A stretch of DNA of 64,000 nucleotides from JBJGXI01 sp045635475 (GCF_045635475.1 NZ_JBJGXI010000006.1:81919-145918); one strand, 5' to 3'. Counted from the stretch's first letter, positions 18,266 through 26,953 are shown. Numbers and translations: made by a program. The notes: generated by a model from the sequence alone, not told the origin.

Positions 18266-19321
18266 ATGATAGCAAAAAAACGAGTAGTTCTGTTGTTTGG
18301 TGGTTGTTCATCTGAATATGATGTTTCCTTACAATCCGCTTATGCCGTGATCAGTAACATGAATGAAACAAGATATGAAACGATATTGATTGGTATCACG
18401 AGAGACGGCACTTGGCTCAGGTACTACGGAGATGCGGTAGATGTTCAGAAAGATACTTGGCAAACTGATGAAGTAAATTGCGTACCCGTGATGTTTTCAC
18501 CGGACAGACATAGCAACAAGATTGTAGAAATTCAGTATGGAAACATAAAAGAAACGAAGATTGATATTGTATTCCCGATTTTACACGGGATAAACGGAGA
18601 AGACGGAACTGTGCAGGGATTGTTAGAACTTGCCGGCATTCCTTTTGTTGGCTGTGATACGATTTCTTCTGCTTTATGTATGGACAAGGATCGAGCGCAC
18701 AAATTGGTAGAGCTAGCAGGAATTCAGACAGCTAAGGCGATAGTTTTGGACAGCTTGCCAAGTGAATTAGAGCTAATCAACCGGTGTGAGAAGTTATCTT
18801 ATCCATTGTTCGTCAAACCGGTACGAGCAGGGTCATCTTTTGGTATTACGAAAGTGATCGAGGAACAGATGCTTGCGAAAGCGGTTGTGGATGCATTTTA
18901 TCATGATTCTCGAGTAATCATCGAGGAAAATATAGATGGGTTTGAAGTTGGATGTGCAATCCTTGGAAACGATGACCTTATGCTTGGAGAAATTGATTGT
19001 ATCGAGTTAGAAGATGGATTTTTTGATTATGAAGAGAAATATACATTGAAGACGTCAAAAATTCATATGCCTGCTCCAATTGAGCAAGAAGTAGTGAAAA
19101 AAATAAAAGTAGCAGCAGTGACTATTTATCGTGCACTCGGATGTTGTGGGTTAGCTCGAGTTGATATGTTTTTAACACCAGATATGCAAATTGTATTTAA
19201 TGAGGTGAATACGTTTCCTGGTTTTACAACGCATAGCCGCTATCCAAATATGATGAAAGGTGCTGGGTTGGCGTTTACCGATATGATAGACAAGCTAATT
19301 CAGTTAGGTTTGGAAAAATGA
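18266..19321 (+). CDS. vanG: D-alanine--D-serine ligase, VanG type
   Basis: A 351-residue ATP-grasp ligase that would make D-Ala-D-Ser, giving cell-wall precursors with low glycopeptide affinity. The sequence follows VanG closely: LLFGGCSSEYDVSLQSA at the start, LHGINGEDGTVQG, CMDKDRAHKL, PLFVKPVRAGSSFGI, and the specificity loop EKYTLKTSKIHMPA (Glu257-Lys258-Tyr259). The EKY loop is that of D-Ser-adding ligases, while VanA/VanB D-Lac ligases carry a different loop. I start at ATG 18266 after AAAGGAG; an ATG at 18236 lies next to the terminator and has no site. It overlaps vanXY by ATGA. Confidence 0.93.
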   Translation: MIAKKRVVLLFGGCSSEYDVSLQSAYAVISNMNETRYETILIGITRDGTWLRYYGDAVDVQKDTWQTDEVNCVPVMFSPDRHSNKIVEIQYGNIKETKIDIVFPILHGINGEDGTVQGLLELAGIPFVGCDTISSALCMDKDRAHKLVELAGIQTAKAIVLDSLPSELELINRCEKLSYPLFVKPVRAGSSFGITKVIEEQMLAKAVVDAFYHDSRVIIEENIDGFEVGCAILGNDDLMLGEIDCIELEDGFFDYEEKYTLKTSKIHMPAPIEQEVVKKIKVAAVTIYRALGCCGLARVDMFLTPDMQIVFNEVNTFPGFTTHSRYPNMMKGAGLAFTDMIDKLIQLGLEK

Positions 19322-20082
19322 GACGGTTACATGTGGACTATAAGGACATATACAAAGGAGACTTAATATTAGTCAATCGCAAATTTCCAATTCAGGACCA
19401 AATCCTTCATGAACAAATGCAGCTTATGCCAGTCGATCGTAAGCACGAGTATATTTTACTAGAAAGAAAAACTGCTAATATGCTAGCGCAATTACTACAA
19501 TCGATTGATGGTGCAACTGAAATTGTACCTGTGAGTGGATATCGAAGCTATGCGGAGCAAGAAAAGCTATATAATGATTCACTAGTCGAGCATGGCAGCG
19601 TGTTTACTAAGCAATATATCGCTTATCCCGGATGTAGTGAGCATCAGACCGGTATGGCGATTGATTTAGCGGAACATGCAAAGACGATTGATTTTATCCG
19701 CCCTAATTTTCCGTACTCAGGTATTTGTGGTATATTTCGTCAGCATGCAGCCCAGTATGGCTTCATCGAACGTTATGGAAAAGAGAAGGTAGCAATTACT
19801 GGTATCGCCCACGAGCCGTGGCATTTTCGCTACGTCGGTTATCCACATGCTACCGTGATGCAAGAACATGATCTATGTTTAGAAGAATATATCGAATTTA
19901 TTAAAAATTATCAGTACGAAGAAAATCACTATGTTATCAAGCAAGCGGATAAGCAATTAGAAATATTTTATGTAAAAGCGGATAGCAAGATTACAAGGAT
20001 TGTAGTGCCAACAGAGAACTTTCAAATTTCCGGAAATAACGTCGATGGCTTTATCGTAACAATATGGAGGCATTCGGTATGA
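19318..20082 (+). CDS. vanXY: D,D-dipeptidase/D,D-carboxypeptidase VanXY
   Basis: A 254-residue zinc peptidase of the VanY/VanX family that would cut D-Ala-D-Ala and remove terminal D-Ala from pentapeptide precursors. The metal and catalytic set is intact: SGYRSYAEQ, SEHQTGMAID (His109, Asp116) and HEPWHFRY (Glu166, His169). No signal peptide or membrane helix is seen, as expected for cytoplasmic VanXY. A C-terminal extension of about 50 residues follows the catalytic domain. The ATG overlaps the vanG stop, and the stop overlaps the vanT start, so all three are translationally coupled. Confidence 0.92.
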   Translation: MRRLHVDYKDIYKGDLILVNRKFPIQDQILHEQMQLMPVDRKHEYILLERKTANMLAQLLQSIDGATEIVPVSGYRSYAEQEKLYNDSLVEHGSVFTKQYIAYPGCSEHQTGMAIDLAEHAKTIDFIRPNFPYSGICGIFRQHAAQYGFIERYGKEKVAITGIAHEPWHFRYVGYPHATVMQEHDLCLEEYIEFIKNYQYEENHYVIKQADKQLEIFYVKADSKITRIVVPTENFQISGNNVDGFIVTIWRHSV

Positions 20083-22211
20083 AGAAAACGAATCGAGTAG
20101 GTATGTTAGATCAATTTCGCTTGATTAGTGCCCTTCTCATTGTTGCGATTCATACATCTCCACTCATTTCGTATAGTGCTTCTGCTGATTTTATTTTGAC
20201 ATGTATTATTGGTCGAGTAGCAGTTCCTTTCTTTATTATGGTTACGGGATACTTTATGTATTCCCATATAAAGAATGGAGACAAACAATATTTAGTAAGC
20301 TTTTGTAAAAAAATAGCTGTGATTTATTTAATTAGTATTATTTTATATTTACCATTAAATATGTATGCTGGCTATTTCAATAATCCAATTGTTTTTGATC
20401 AGGTTGTAAAAGATATTCTTGTTAACGGTACGTTTTATCATTTATGGTACTTACCGGCATTACTATTAGGTGTACCGCTTGTTGCAATAATAATGGTGCG
20501 AATAAAGCTATTACCTATGCTCATCATTGCCTCCTTCTTTTATTTAGTTGGACTGTTGGGAGATAGTTATTATGGGCTAATCGAAAATATCAATATACTA
20601 GAAGGGATATATGAAGCAATCTTTAACATCGCGGATTATACAAGAAACGGACTATTTTACGTACCTATTTTTTTAGTCATTGGTGCTCTAATAAGCCGTC
20701 AGAAGCTGCAGCTTTCATTGTTTAAAAGTAGCATTGGTTTATTTTTATCTACCGTTTTCCTGCTTGCAGAAGGACTGTTATTAGACAGTTTTTCCTTACA
20801 ACGGCATGATAGCATGTACGTTATGCTTGTGCCATGTATGTACTTTTTATTTCTTGTTCTACAACAAGTGCCTGGAAGAAGTAATAAAGAATTACGCAGC
20901 TTATCGTTGATTATTTATATTATTCATCCGTGGATGATTGTGATCGTAAGGGGAGTTGCTAAGTTAATTGAGCAACAAGCAATACTCGTGACAAATTCAG
21001 TGATCCACTATGCTGCGGTCAGTATTCTTTCGTTTATTGCTGCCTTGCTATTATTATTTGTCTGGAAAAGGCTACAAAAGCAAGTCCCTGCTAGCGATTC
21101 CCGAGCATGGATTGAAGTCGATCTGGACGCATTGCACCACAACGTATTATCACTGCAAGGTATACTGCCGAACCAGTCAAAGCTAATGGCAGTTGTAAAA
21201 GCAAATGCCTACGGGCACGGTGATATCCCAGTGGCAAAAGCACTTAATCGTGCCGGGATCGATGTCTTCGCCGTTGCGACAGTTGCAGAAGGAGTAAACT
21301 TGCGCACGCATGGTGTAAAAGGGGAAATATTAATTTTAGGCTACACAAATCCAAGGGATATTCCTTGTCTTAACCAATATCGATTAACCCAAACAGTGGT
21401 TGACGTGACACATGCTGAAACATTGAATGCGAGCGGCTATAAAATAAAAGTACATATAAAAATCGATACAGGAATGCACCGGCTTGGTGTGTGTGCTACT
21501 GATATAGAAGCAATACAGCATATTTATAATTGTGAAAATCTAATCGTAAAAGGAGTTTTTTCACACTTGTCTGACTCAGATAGTTTGAGCTCTAATGATG
21601 TTTCATACACAAACAAACAAATCACCTGCTTTTTTGATACACTCAAGGATTTGCGATCAAAGGGGTGTTCTGTAGGTAAGGTTCATATTCAAGGAAGTTA
21701 TGGAATTTTGAATTATCCGGAATTGCCTTGTGATTATGCCCGTGCAGGAATTGCTATTTATGGTGTCTTAAGCACCAACGATAAAACGCGTGCCGAAGTG
21801 GCGCTGAAGCCTGTTTTAGCTCTGAAGGCGAGGATTGCAAGTATACGTAACATCGATGCAGGAGAAAGCATTGGTTATGCCCGTCAATACACAGCAAGCA
21901 GCAACATGAAAATCGCCACAGTTACAATAGGGTATGCAGATGGTATTCCTAGAAATTTAGCTGAAGGAAACGGGTATGTCCTAGTTCATGAACAAAAAGC
22001 GCCTATAATTGGTCGTATTTGTATGGACCAATTTACGATTGATGTTACACATATAAATGAAGTGAAGGCTAATGATATTGTTACTTTAATCGGTATAGAT
22101 GGTGGTATGCAAATACAGTGTGAGGACGTTGCAGCAAAGTGCGGGACAATTTCGAATGAAATACTTAGTAGATTAGGAGAACGTTTAGGTAAGATATATA
22201 AGCATGCATAG
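20079..22211 (+). CDS. vanT: Membrane serine racemase VanT
   Basis: A 710-residue fusion. The N-terminal ~340 residues form an acyltransferase-3-like membrane domain of about ten helices (LDQFRLISALLIVAIHTSPL at the start), proposed to take up L-Ser. The C-terminal ~360 residues are a PLP alanine-racemase fold making D-Ser: RAWIEVDLDAL, Lys374 in AVVKANAYGHG as the PLP lysine, Tyr600 in ESIGYARQY as the second catalytic base, and GRICMDQFTIDV. All parts are intact. ATG 20079 after GGAGG is preferred over ATG 20064, and it overlaps vanXY by ATGA. Confidence 0.93.
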   Translation: MKKTNRVGMLDQFRLISALLIVAIHTSPLISYSASADFILTCIIGRVAVPFFIMVTGYFMYSHIKNGDKQYLVSFCKKIAVIYLISIILYLPLNMYAGYFNNPIVFDQVVKDILVNGTFYHLWYLPALLLGVPLVAIIMVRIKLLPMLIIASFFYLVGLLGDSYYGLIENINILEGIYEAIFNIADYTRNGLFYVPIFLVIGALISRQKLQLSLFKSSIGLFLSTVFLLAEGLLLDSFSLQRHDSMYVMLVPCMYFLFLVLQQVPGRSNKELRSLSLIIYIIHPWMIVIVRGVAKLIEQQAILVTNSVIHYAAVSILSFIAALLLLFVWKRLQKQVPASDSRAWIEVDLDALHHNVLSLQGILPNQSKLMAVVKANAYGHGDIPVAKALNRAGIDVFAVATVAEGVNLRTHGVKGEILILGYTNPRDIPCLNQYRLTQTVVDVTHAETLNASGYKIKVHIKIDTGMHRLGVCATDIEAIQHIYNCENLIVKGVFSHLSDSDSLSSNDVSYTNKQITCFFDTLKDLRSKGCSVGKVHIQGSYGILNYPELPCDYARAGIAIYGVLSTNDKTRAEVALKPVLALKARIASIRNIDAGESIGYARQYTASSNMKIATVTIGYADGIPRNLAEGNGYVLVHEQKAPIIGRICMDQFTIDVTHINEVKANDIVTLIGIDGGMQIQCEDVAAKCGTISNEILSRLGERLGKIYKHA

Positions 22212-22245
22212 CACTGCTCAATTAGGAGGGCAGTGTTTTGCTATG
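22206..22245 (+). terminator. Terminator after vanT
   Basis: CACTGC pairs with GCAGTG around a short loop, followed by TTTTG; the arms extend weakly with ATAG/CTAT. Confidence 0.65.
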
Positions 22246-22409
22246 TAGTTCTGGCATAAGGATGCTTTTTTTTGATGGGTGAGGGCACTTTAGCGCTATT
22301 TACTGAATCTAATGCTTTGTAAAATATAAGCTTGTACTTAAATTTTCTGTCATAAAGGCTCGTCTATTGTCATATGTATTTAAGAAGACACATCTTTAAG
22401 GAGGCTACT

Positions 22410-22988
22410 ATGGAATACTTGGGTACCTATTTACTGGCCGTCATCGAGACAGGTGGACTATTTGCCCCCTTGTTATTCATAGGTTTCCACTTGGTTAGAC
22501 CTGTTTTCTTTTTTCCTGTTGTGTTTATTTGTATCTCTGGAGGGATTATGTTTGGTGCAGTGGCGGGTACGCTATATTCTGTGATTGGGATTACGCTTTC
22601 TAGCTTAATCTTTTACGGGATGGTACGGAAAATGCCTAAAATGTATGATAGGCTAAGCAGACTAAAAGCAAAGTTGCTTGGAAAGGATGCTAAATTAACA
22701 ACGTCACAGATTGCTTTATTAAGGCTAATACCGTTTATACATTTTCATTTATTATCATTATGTATTTTAGAGGCCTCACATGATTTCAAAGACTATATGA
22801 GGTCATCACTCTTTTCTAATATTCCAATAGCAGTAGTTTATACTTTTTTCGGAAGATGGCTTTCGAGTCTTTCGCCTATGTTAATGGTTGCTTTTTTATT
22901 TGCTTTACTGCCAATCATCTATTTAATGAGAAGAAAAGAAATTATTTATAAATGGGACGACTTTTTCAACGTAAAAACTGGCGCTTAA
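22410..22988 (+). CDS. VTT-domain (TVP38/TMEM64-type) membrane protein
   Basis: A 192-residue protein with about five membrane segments. The stretch RPVFFFPVVFICISGGIMFGAVAGTLYS has the Pro/Gly-rich form of the VTT (SNARE-associated, DedA-related) domain, followed by a charged region and LLRLIPFIHFHLLSL. VTT proteins are implicated in lipid scrambling or small-molecule transport across the membrane. ATG 22410 follows AAGGAGG; the upstream ATG 22374 is rejected. It comes 200 bases after vanT and is not a known part of van operons. It is convergent with ysdB. Confidence 0.75.
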   Translation: MEYLGTYLLAVIETGGLFAPLLFIGFHLVRPVFFFPVVFICISGGIMFGAVAGTLYSVIGITLSSLIFYGMVRKMPKMYDRLSRLKAKLLGKDAKLTTSQIALLRLIPFIHFHLLSLCILEASHDFKDYMRSSLFSNIPIAVVYTFFGRWLSSLSPMLMVAFLFALLPIIYLMRRKEIIYKWDDFFNVKTGA

Positions 22989-23003
22989 AACTAGCGCCAG
23001 TTA
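22977..23003. terminator. Shared terminator between the VTT gene and ysdB
   Basis: AACTGGCGCT and AGCGCCAGTT form a perfect 10-bp stem with a 7-base loop. On the minus strand it is followed by a T run, making it the ysdB terminator. It overlaps the stop codons of both convergent genes. Confidence 0.8.
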
Positions 23004-23393
23004 CATTTTTGTTATAATTAATTTGTTTACAGGATAGATCCATTCCACTTTGGCATAAGGATAACGAATTAATATTTCTTGTTCTAAGAAATATAAATCC
23101 TCTCTCTCTAACCCCTTTAACTCTCCAGGACGATGCGCACGAACACTAATATTGATAACATCAAAGGAATTCTCGGTCGTACCTAAGTATTTTTCCCCTT
23201 CAAAAACAAAGCCCTTGTATGTCATGAAAAAGTTCTTTTTTATGTTGTCTGGATAATCTAGAAAATAGAATTGCTTTTTATCCTTAGCAACTTCTAATTT
23301 TCTCTTTGGATTCATGATATATTTATACGCCGTGTATAACAACAATACCATCGCTACGATAATTAATATGCGAAATAATAATAATAAAACCAT
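23001..23393 (-). CDS. ysdB: YsdB, small membrane-anchored protein
   Basis: A 130-residue protein with one N-terminal membrane helix (LLFRILIIVAMVLLLYTAYKYI) and a soluble domain (KRKLEVAKDKKQFYFLDYPDN, then FEGEKYLGT). This matches YsdB of B. subtilis, a sigma-W-regulon member of unknown function. It runs against its neighbours here. In B. subtilis it stands next to ysdA and ysdC; here ysdC is downstream but ysdA is separated by the van cluster. Confidence 0.82.
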   Translation of the reverse strand: MVLLLLFRILIIVAMVLLLYTAYKYIMNPKRKLEVAKDKKQFYFLDYPDNIKKNFFMTYKGFVFEGEKYLGTTENSFDVINISVRAHRPGELKGLEREDLYFLEQEILIRYPYAKVEWIYPVNKLIITKM

Positions 23394-23514
23394 ACGCCTC
23401 GACTCCCTAATCAGCTGATTCGCCTTATATACGATTCAGATACTTAATTGGTTTCACATTTGCATGTTATAATTGAAAAAAAGTTGTAATAGATGTTCAA
23501 AAAGGAGCTTAAAC

Positions 23515-24000
23515 ATGGATTGGAACCAATTATTTTCGATGCAAAAACAGTTAGATGCCTATATAGCAACAAATCACAAATTACATAGTAGCGATTTATT
23601 TGAAAAAAAGATACTTGCCTTATTCGTAGAGCTAGGCGAGCTTGCCAACGAAACGCGTTGCTTTAAATTTTGGAGCACCAAGCCTGCAAGCGAAAGGTCA
23701 GTGATCCTAGAAGAATATGTAGATGGACTCCATTTTATATTATCCCTTGGGCTCGACAAAGGCTATCAATATGAATCAATAAATACGCCAAGTGATACGG
23801 AATCTCTAACAACAAAATTCCAACAAGTTTATGAGAAAATCATAGCATTCAAACAACAACCGAGTAAAGCAATTTACCATCAACTCTTTTTTACATACGT
23901 GGAACTGGGTAGTTTATTAGGCTTCGATGAGGGAAGTATACAAGCAGCCTATGAGGACAAAAATAAAGTAAATCACGAGAGACAAGATCAAGGTTATTGA
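23515..24000 (+). CDS. Dimeric dUTPase-like (all-alpha NTP pyrophosphohydrolase) protein
   Basis: A 161-residue helical protein with the acidic motif FVELGELANETRCFKFW and a second one, EYVDGLHFILSLG, which together give the metal-binding E..E/E..D pattern of dimeric dUTPases of the MazG-like superfamily. Such enzymes hydrolyse dUTP to dUMP and keep uracil out of DNA. ATG 23515 follows AAAGGAG; the upstream in-frame ATG 23473 has no site. It lies between ysdB and ysdC, where B. subtilis has no such gene. Substrate assignment is by family only. Confidence 0.82.
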   Translation: MDWNQLFSMQKQLDAYIATNHKLHSSDLFEKKILALFVELGELANETRCFKFWSTKPASERSVILEEYVDGLHFILSLGLDKGYQYESINTPSDTESLTTKFQQVYEKIIAFKQQPSKAIYHQLFFTYVELGSLLGFDEGSIQAAYEDKNKVNHERQDQGY

Positions 24001-24011
24001 AAACCTAATTT

Positions 24012-24040
24012 TTGTTAAATCGTGCAAAAAAGGCTATAAT
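24012..24040 (+). promoter_or_regulatory. SigA-type promoter of ysdC
   Basis: TTGTTA and TATAAT are separated by 17 bases, 34 bases before the ysdC start. The -10 box is perfect. Confidence 0.72.
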
Positions 24041-24073
24041 TCTAGTGAGAAGGATTAAAGGAGGACTATACAT

Positions 24074-25159
24074 ATGGCAAAAACAGATGAATCTTTGACA
24101 ATGTTAAAAGAATTAACAGATGCCAGAGCGATCCCTGGTAATGAAAAAGAAGCAAGAGACGTTATGACAAAGTATATCTCTCCCTACGCTGATGAAGTGT
24201 ATACAGATAACCTTGGCAGTTTAATTGCTAAAAAAGTTGGTCAAGACAATGGACCGAAAATTATGGTTGCTGGACACTTAGACGAGGTAGGCTTTATGGT
24301 CACTCGTATTGATGATAAAGGATACTTATACTTTCAACCAACAGGTGGCTGGTGGAGCCAAGTGATGCTTGCGCAACGAGTAACGCTCTTAACGCGTAAA
24401 GGTGATCTAACAGGTATTATCGGATCTAAACCACCGCATATTTTACCTCCAGAAGCACGCAAAAAACCAGTAGATATTAAAGATATGTTTATTGATATCG
24501 GTGCTTCAAGCAAAGAAGAGGCACAGGAATTTGGCGTTCGTCCTGGTGATAGCGTTGTTCCTTATTTCGAGTTTACACAAATGAAAAATGAAAAGTTACT
24601 TCTTGCAAAAGCATGGGATAACCGTATCGGTTGTGCGATTGCTATTGAAGTATTAAAGCAGTTAAAAGGAGAAAAGCATCCGAACGTCGTTTATGGTGTT
24701 GGAACCGTACAAGAAGAGGTTGGATTACGTGGTGCGAAGACTTCCACAAATCTGATCCAACCAGACATCGGCTTTGGGGTTGATGTAGGTATTGCTGGAG
24801 ACACTCCTGGAGTTTCCGATAAAGAAGCAGATAGCAAAATGGGTGACGGTCCACAAATTATTTTATACGATGCATCAATGATCTCACATAAAGGCTTGCG
24901 TGACTTTGTCATTGATACAGCGGATGAAAAGAAAATCCCATATCAGTATGCATCTCTTGCTGGTGGTGGAACAGACTCAGGTTCTATCCACTTAACAGCG
25001 AATGGCGTACCAGCACTATCTATCACAATCGCGACACGTTACATCCACACGCATGCAGCGATGCTTCACCGCGATGATTTTGACAATGCTGTTAAACTAA
25101 TCGTAGAAGTGATTAAAAAGCTAGACGCAGACAAAGTAAAAGAAATTACATTTGGATAA
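24074..25159 (+). CDS. ysdC: M42-family aminopeptidase (YsdC)
   Basis: A 361-residue cytosolic metallopeptidase of the M42 (glutamyl aminopeptidase/TET-like) family. The dinuclear zinc residues appear in GHLDEVGFMV, WDNRIGCAIA, VQEEVGLRGA (catalytic Glu pair), DVGIAGDTPG and the C-terminal RYIHTHAAM. The length is normal. AAAGGAGG precedes the ATG. ysdC is also next to ysdB in B. subtilis. It probably takes part in peptide recycling; the exact substrate is unknown. Confidence 0.93.
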   Translation: MAKTDESLTMLKELTDARAIPGNEKEARDVMTKYISPYADEVYTDNLGSLIAKKVGQDNGPKIMVAGHLDEVGFMVTRIDDKGYLYFQPTGGWWSQVMLAQRVTLLTRKGDLTGIIGSKPPHILPPEARKKPVDIKDMFIDIGASSKEEAQEFGVRPGDSVVPYFEFTQMKNEKLLLAKAWDNRIGCAIAIEVLKQLKGEKHPNVVYGVGTVQEEVGLRGAKTSTNLIQPDIGFGVDVGIAGDTPGVSDKEADSKMGDGPQIILYDASMISHKGLRDFVIDTADEKKIPYQYASLAGGGTDSGSIHLTANGVPALSITIATRYIHTHAAMLHRDDFDNAVKLIVEVIKKLDADKVKEITFG

Positions 25160-25375
25160 ATAAGAAAAGCGCAGAGCGCCGCCCGAGAAACGTAGCGACT
25201 TCAGAATCGACTGAGATAAAGGAATCATGCCCCGCGTAAGGGGTATGTCGACGTTGGACGACAAGTCCGCTTTTAGTCGACCTTCGATAAAACTTGAATC
25301 GATGATGACTTATCGCAGGGCGATTCGTGAAGTCGCCTAGTTTCTGGCGCTCGGAGCTAGACACCTGCGCAAATT
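25155..25375. repeat. Intergenic repeat family R2, copy 1 (reverse orientation)
   Basis: It starts AAAAGCGCAGAGCGCC and ends GGCGCTCGGAGCTAGAC, with GACTTATCG and GAGATAAAGG inside. Read on the minus strand it matches the copies at 25487-25700 and 60718-60870. It lies between the ysdC stop and its terminator. Confidence 0.7.
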
Positions 25376-25395
25376 TTATACTTTCCTATCCTATG

Positions 25396-25434
25396 AAAAA
25401 GGCTAGAACCATGAACGTGGTTCTAGCCTTTTAT
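25396..25434 (+). terminator. Terminator after ysdC and the repeat
   Basis: AAAAAGGCTAGAACCA pairs with TGGTTCTAGCCTTTT around a 6-base loop. Confidence 0.88.
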
Positions 25435-25486
25435 TGCAAAGGAAATTATAAAATATACTAAATATGGATAACATTAAGCATTAGCC

Positions 25487-25700
25487 ACGGCCAGCTCCGA
25501 GCGCCAGCGACTAGCGAGACTTCCCTCACCTCATGACACGATAAGTCAACATCGATTCACTTCGTTCACCGTGTTTCCTTTATCTCCTCGAAAATATAGA
25601 ACAATTTTCTTCGTGCGAAGTAAAGCTTTCGAAGCCTCCTCTGGTCCTACGGTTCAGTCCAGTCCGTACGTCGCTAACCGGCGCTCTGCGCTTTTGTTCT
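25487..25700. repeat. Intergenic repeat family R2, copy 2
   Basis: It begins CCAGCTCCGAGCGCCAG, contains CGATAAGTCAACATCGATT and TTTCCTTTATCTCC, and ends GGCGCTCTGCGCTTTT. It is inverted relative to copy 1, so the two flank the ysdC terminator. It encodes no convincing protein. Confidence 0.7.
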
Positions 25701-26093
25701 TTAAGATAAAAATCGTTTTCTTATTTCAGGTGGTGGAAGCGTACAGCTGTCCTTTTTTCCAAACCATTTATAACGATTATTTGCAATAATGTTGTAGAAA
25801 TAATCTCTGATTGGACGTGGAACTATTATTAGGGTGCTAAAAATTTTCCAAGGTGCTTTTAAACGTCTGCACACCCGCAACGCTGCACTAGATCTGAAAT
25901 AGCAGCTGTCGTCATCGACAAGAACAAAGCTATTAATATCCGCGTCAACCTTATGCTCTTTTAACAGCTGCTGTCCGATATCACTTTGAAGAGAAGCAAA
26001 CTTGAAATAACCTTTTGGATCTCTCTTAATAATAAATTGGACACTACTGTCACAAAAATTACATTCACCATCAAATAAGATTATCCGGTTCAT
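25701..26093 (-). CDS. DCC-family (DUF393, YuxK-like) thiol-disulfide protein
   Basis: A 130-residue protein with the family signature near the N-terminus, LFDGECNFC (Cys11 and Cys14), then IKRDPKGYFKFASLQS and the C-terminal DYFYNIIANNRYKWFGK. The DxxCxxC motif suggests a thioredoxin-like redox role, but no substrate is known. It runs against the neighbouring genes, with GAAGGTGAT before its ATG. A repeat copy abuts its 3' end. Confidence 0.88.
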   Translation of the reverse strand: MNRIILFDGECNFCDSSVQFIIKRDPKGYFKFASLQSDIGQQLLKEHKVDADINSFVLVDDDSCYFRSSAALRVCRRLKAPWKIFSTLIIVPRPIRDYFYNIIANNRYKWFGKKDSCTLPPPEIRKRFLS

Positions 26094-26640
26094 AGCATCA
26101 CCTTCTCGCTATATTGTCGTCCTGTTTTTAGTATAACACTTTTGGAGATAAGGGATAATTAGGACGTTTTTTGAAAAACATGATATTGCTATTGAGCCGA
26201 ACAATACAGGTACTATTGTCCAAAATGAAACTGCAAAATATAGTATCGATTATCCAATACGAGAAGTGAAAAACGGGACCTATACTTCGCAATTTAGTTT
26301 TTCTGATATATTAATCGGCGAACAAAAGAGTGACGTAACGTTCGAAGAAGAAATAAGGATTAAAAACTTTTTTCAAGATATATTTGGTTAATATTAATTG
26401 TAAAAACTAAAATGGGATTAAAATCCAATTATAAACAAAACAAAATTTTATCAAGGCAAGCTAACAGAAAAAGTATCTTTGGATAGTTCTATGCTAGCAT
26501 TGTTATGAATGATTTCAAAACAGATTTGTGGAAGTATTGCTAGTGCAATCTGGATTAATTTCGCAAAATATGGATTAAACTAATCGGTAACTAACAGGCA
26601 CCGGCCTGATAAGATTTATGCTATAATTAAACGAAGGTAG
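26094..26640. other. Gene-poor stretch with a coding remnant
   Basis: Apart from the remnant described separately (26152-26391), I see no gene here. The stretch is A/T-rich. It ends with TATAAT-like sequence (26621-26626) and AAGGTAGGTG before the next small gene. Confidence 0.45.
26152..26391 (+). pseudogene. C-terminal gene remnant without a start codon
   Basis: An open frame of 79 codons with natural-looking composition (IEPNNTGTIVQNETAKYSIDY, then ILIGEQKSDVTFEEEIRIK) ends at TAA 26389-26391. It begins just after a stop at 26149 and has no ATG/GTG/TTG with a ribosome site near its start. It looks like the tail of a lost beta-rich, probably exported protein. The family is not recognised. 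Confidence 0.4.
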
Positions 26641-26650
26641 GTGTTAATTT

Positions 26651-26953
26651 ATGAGTAAAATTACCAAAGAACAACTAGATAGTTTTCTTAGGAGCAATGA
26701 TGCCGATGTGGAGGATATCATAGAAATCATTAAAGAAGATTATGGATCAGTGCTTACGAATAATAATATTGAACTTTGCAACATAAGTGAAGACAGAATA
26801 GAAAAAATGACAAGAGCAATATCTGAGAATAAAGTAATCGTAGAAAAAGTTAAAAAAGCTAGACAAGAAAGAGACCCAGAATTCACATCGTATCTTCGAA
26901 ATAAAGAAAACTTTAAAGATTTTTTAAATGAGGTGAAAGATGGTAAAGCGTAA
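26651..26953 (+). CDS. Hypothetical 100-residue protein
   Basis: A small, charged, mostly helical protein with no membrane segment and no recognised domain. The N-terminal half is acidic (NDADVEDIIEIIKEDYG) and the C-terminal half basic (VEKVKKARQERDPEF). GGTAGGTG sits 9 bases before the ATG, and a TATAAT-like box lies upstream. Its end overlaps a short open frame (ATG 26939, preceded by GAGGTGAAAG) that breaks off early. The arrangement of a small acidic/basic protein with an overlapping second frame recalls a decayed toxin-antitoxin pair, but nothing identifies it as such. Confidence 0.6.
   Translation: MSKITKEQLDSFLRSNDADVEDIIEIIKEDYGSVLTNNNIELCNISEDRIEKMTRAISENKVIVEKVKKARQERDPEFTSYLRNKENFKDFLNEVKDGKA

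Noticed and set aside
16237..22245. Van cluster as part of a transposon or integrative element
   Set aside because: No transposase, integrase, resolvase, conjugation gene or flanking direct repeat was found near either edge.
25571..25789. Frame of 72 codons next to the DCC-family gene
   Set aside because: It is made of repeat R2 sequence and runs into the minus-strand gene; no start signal.
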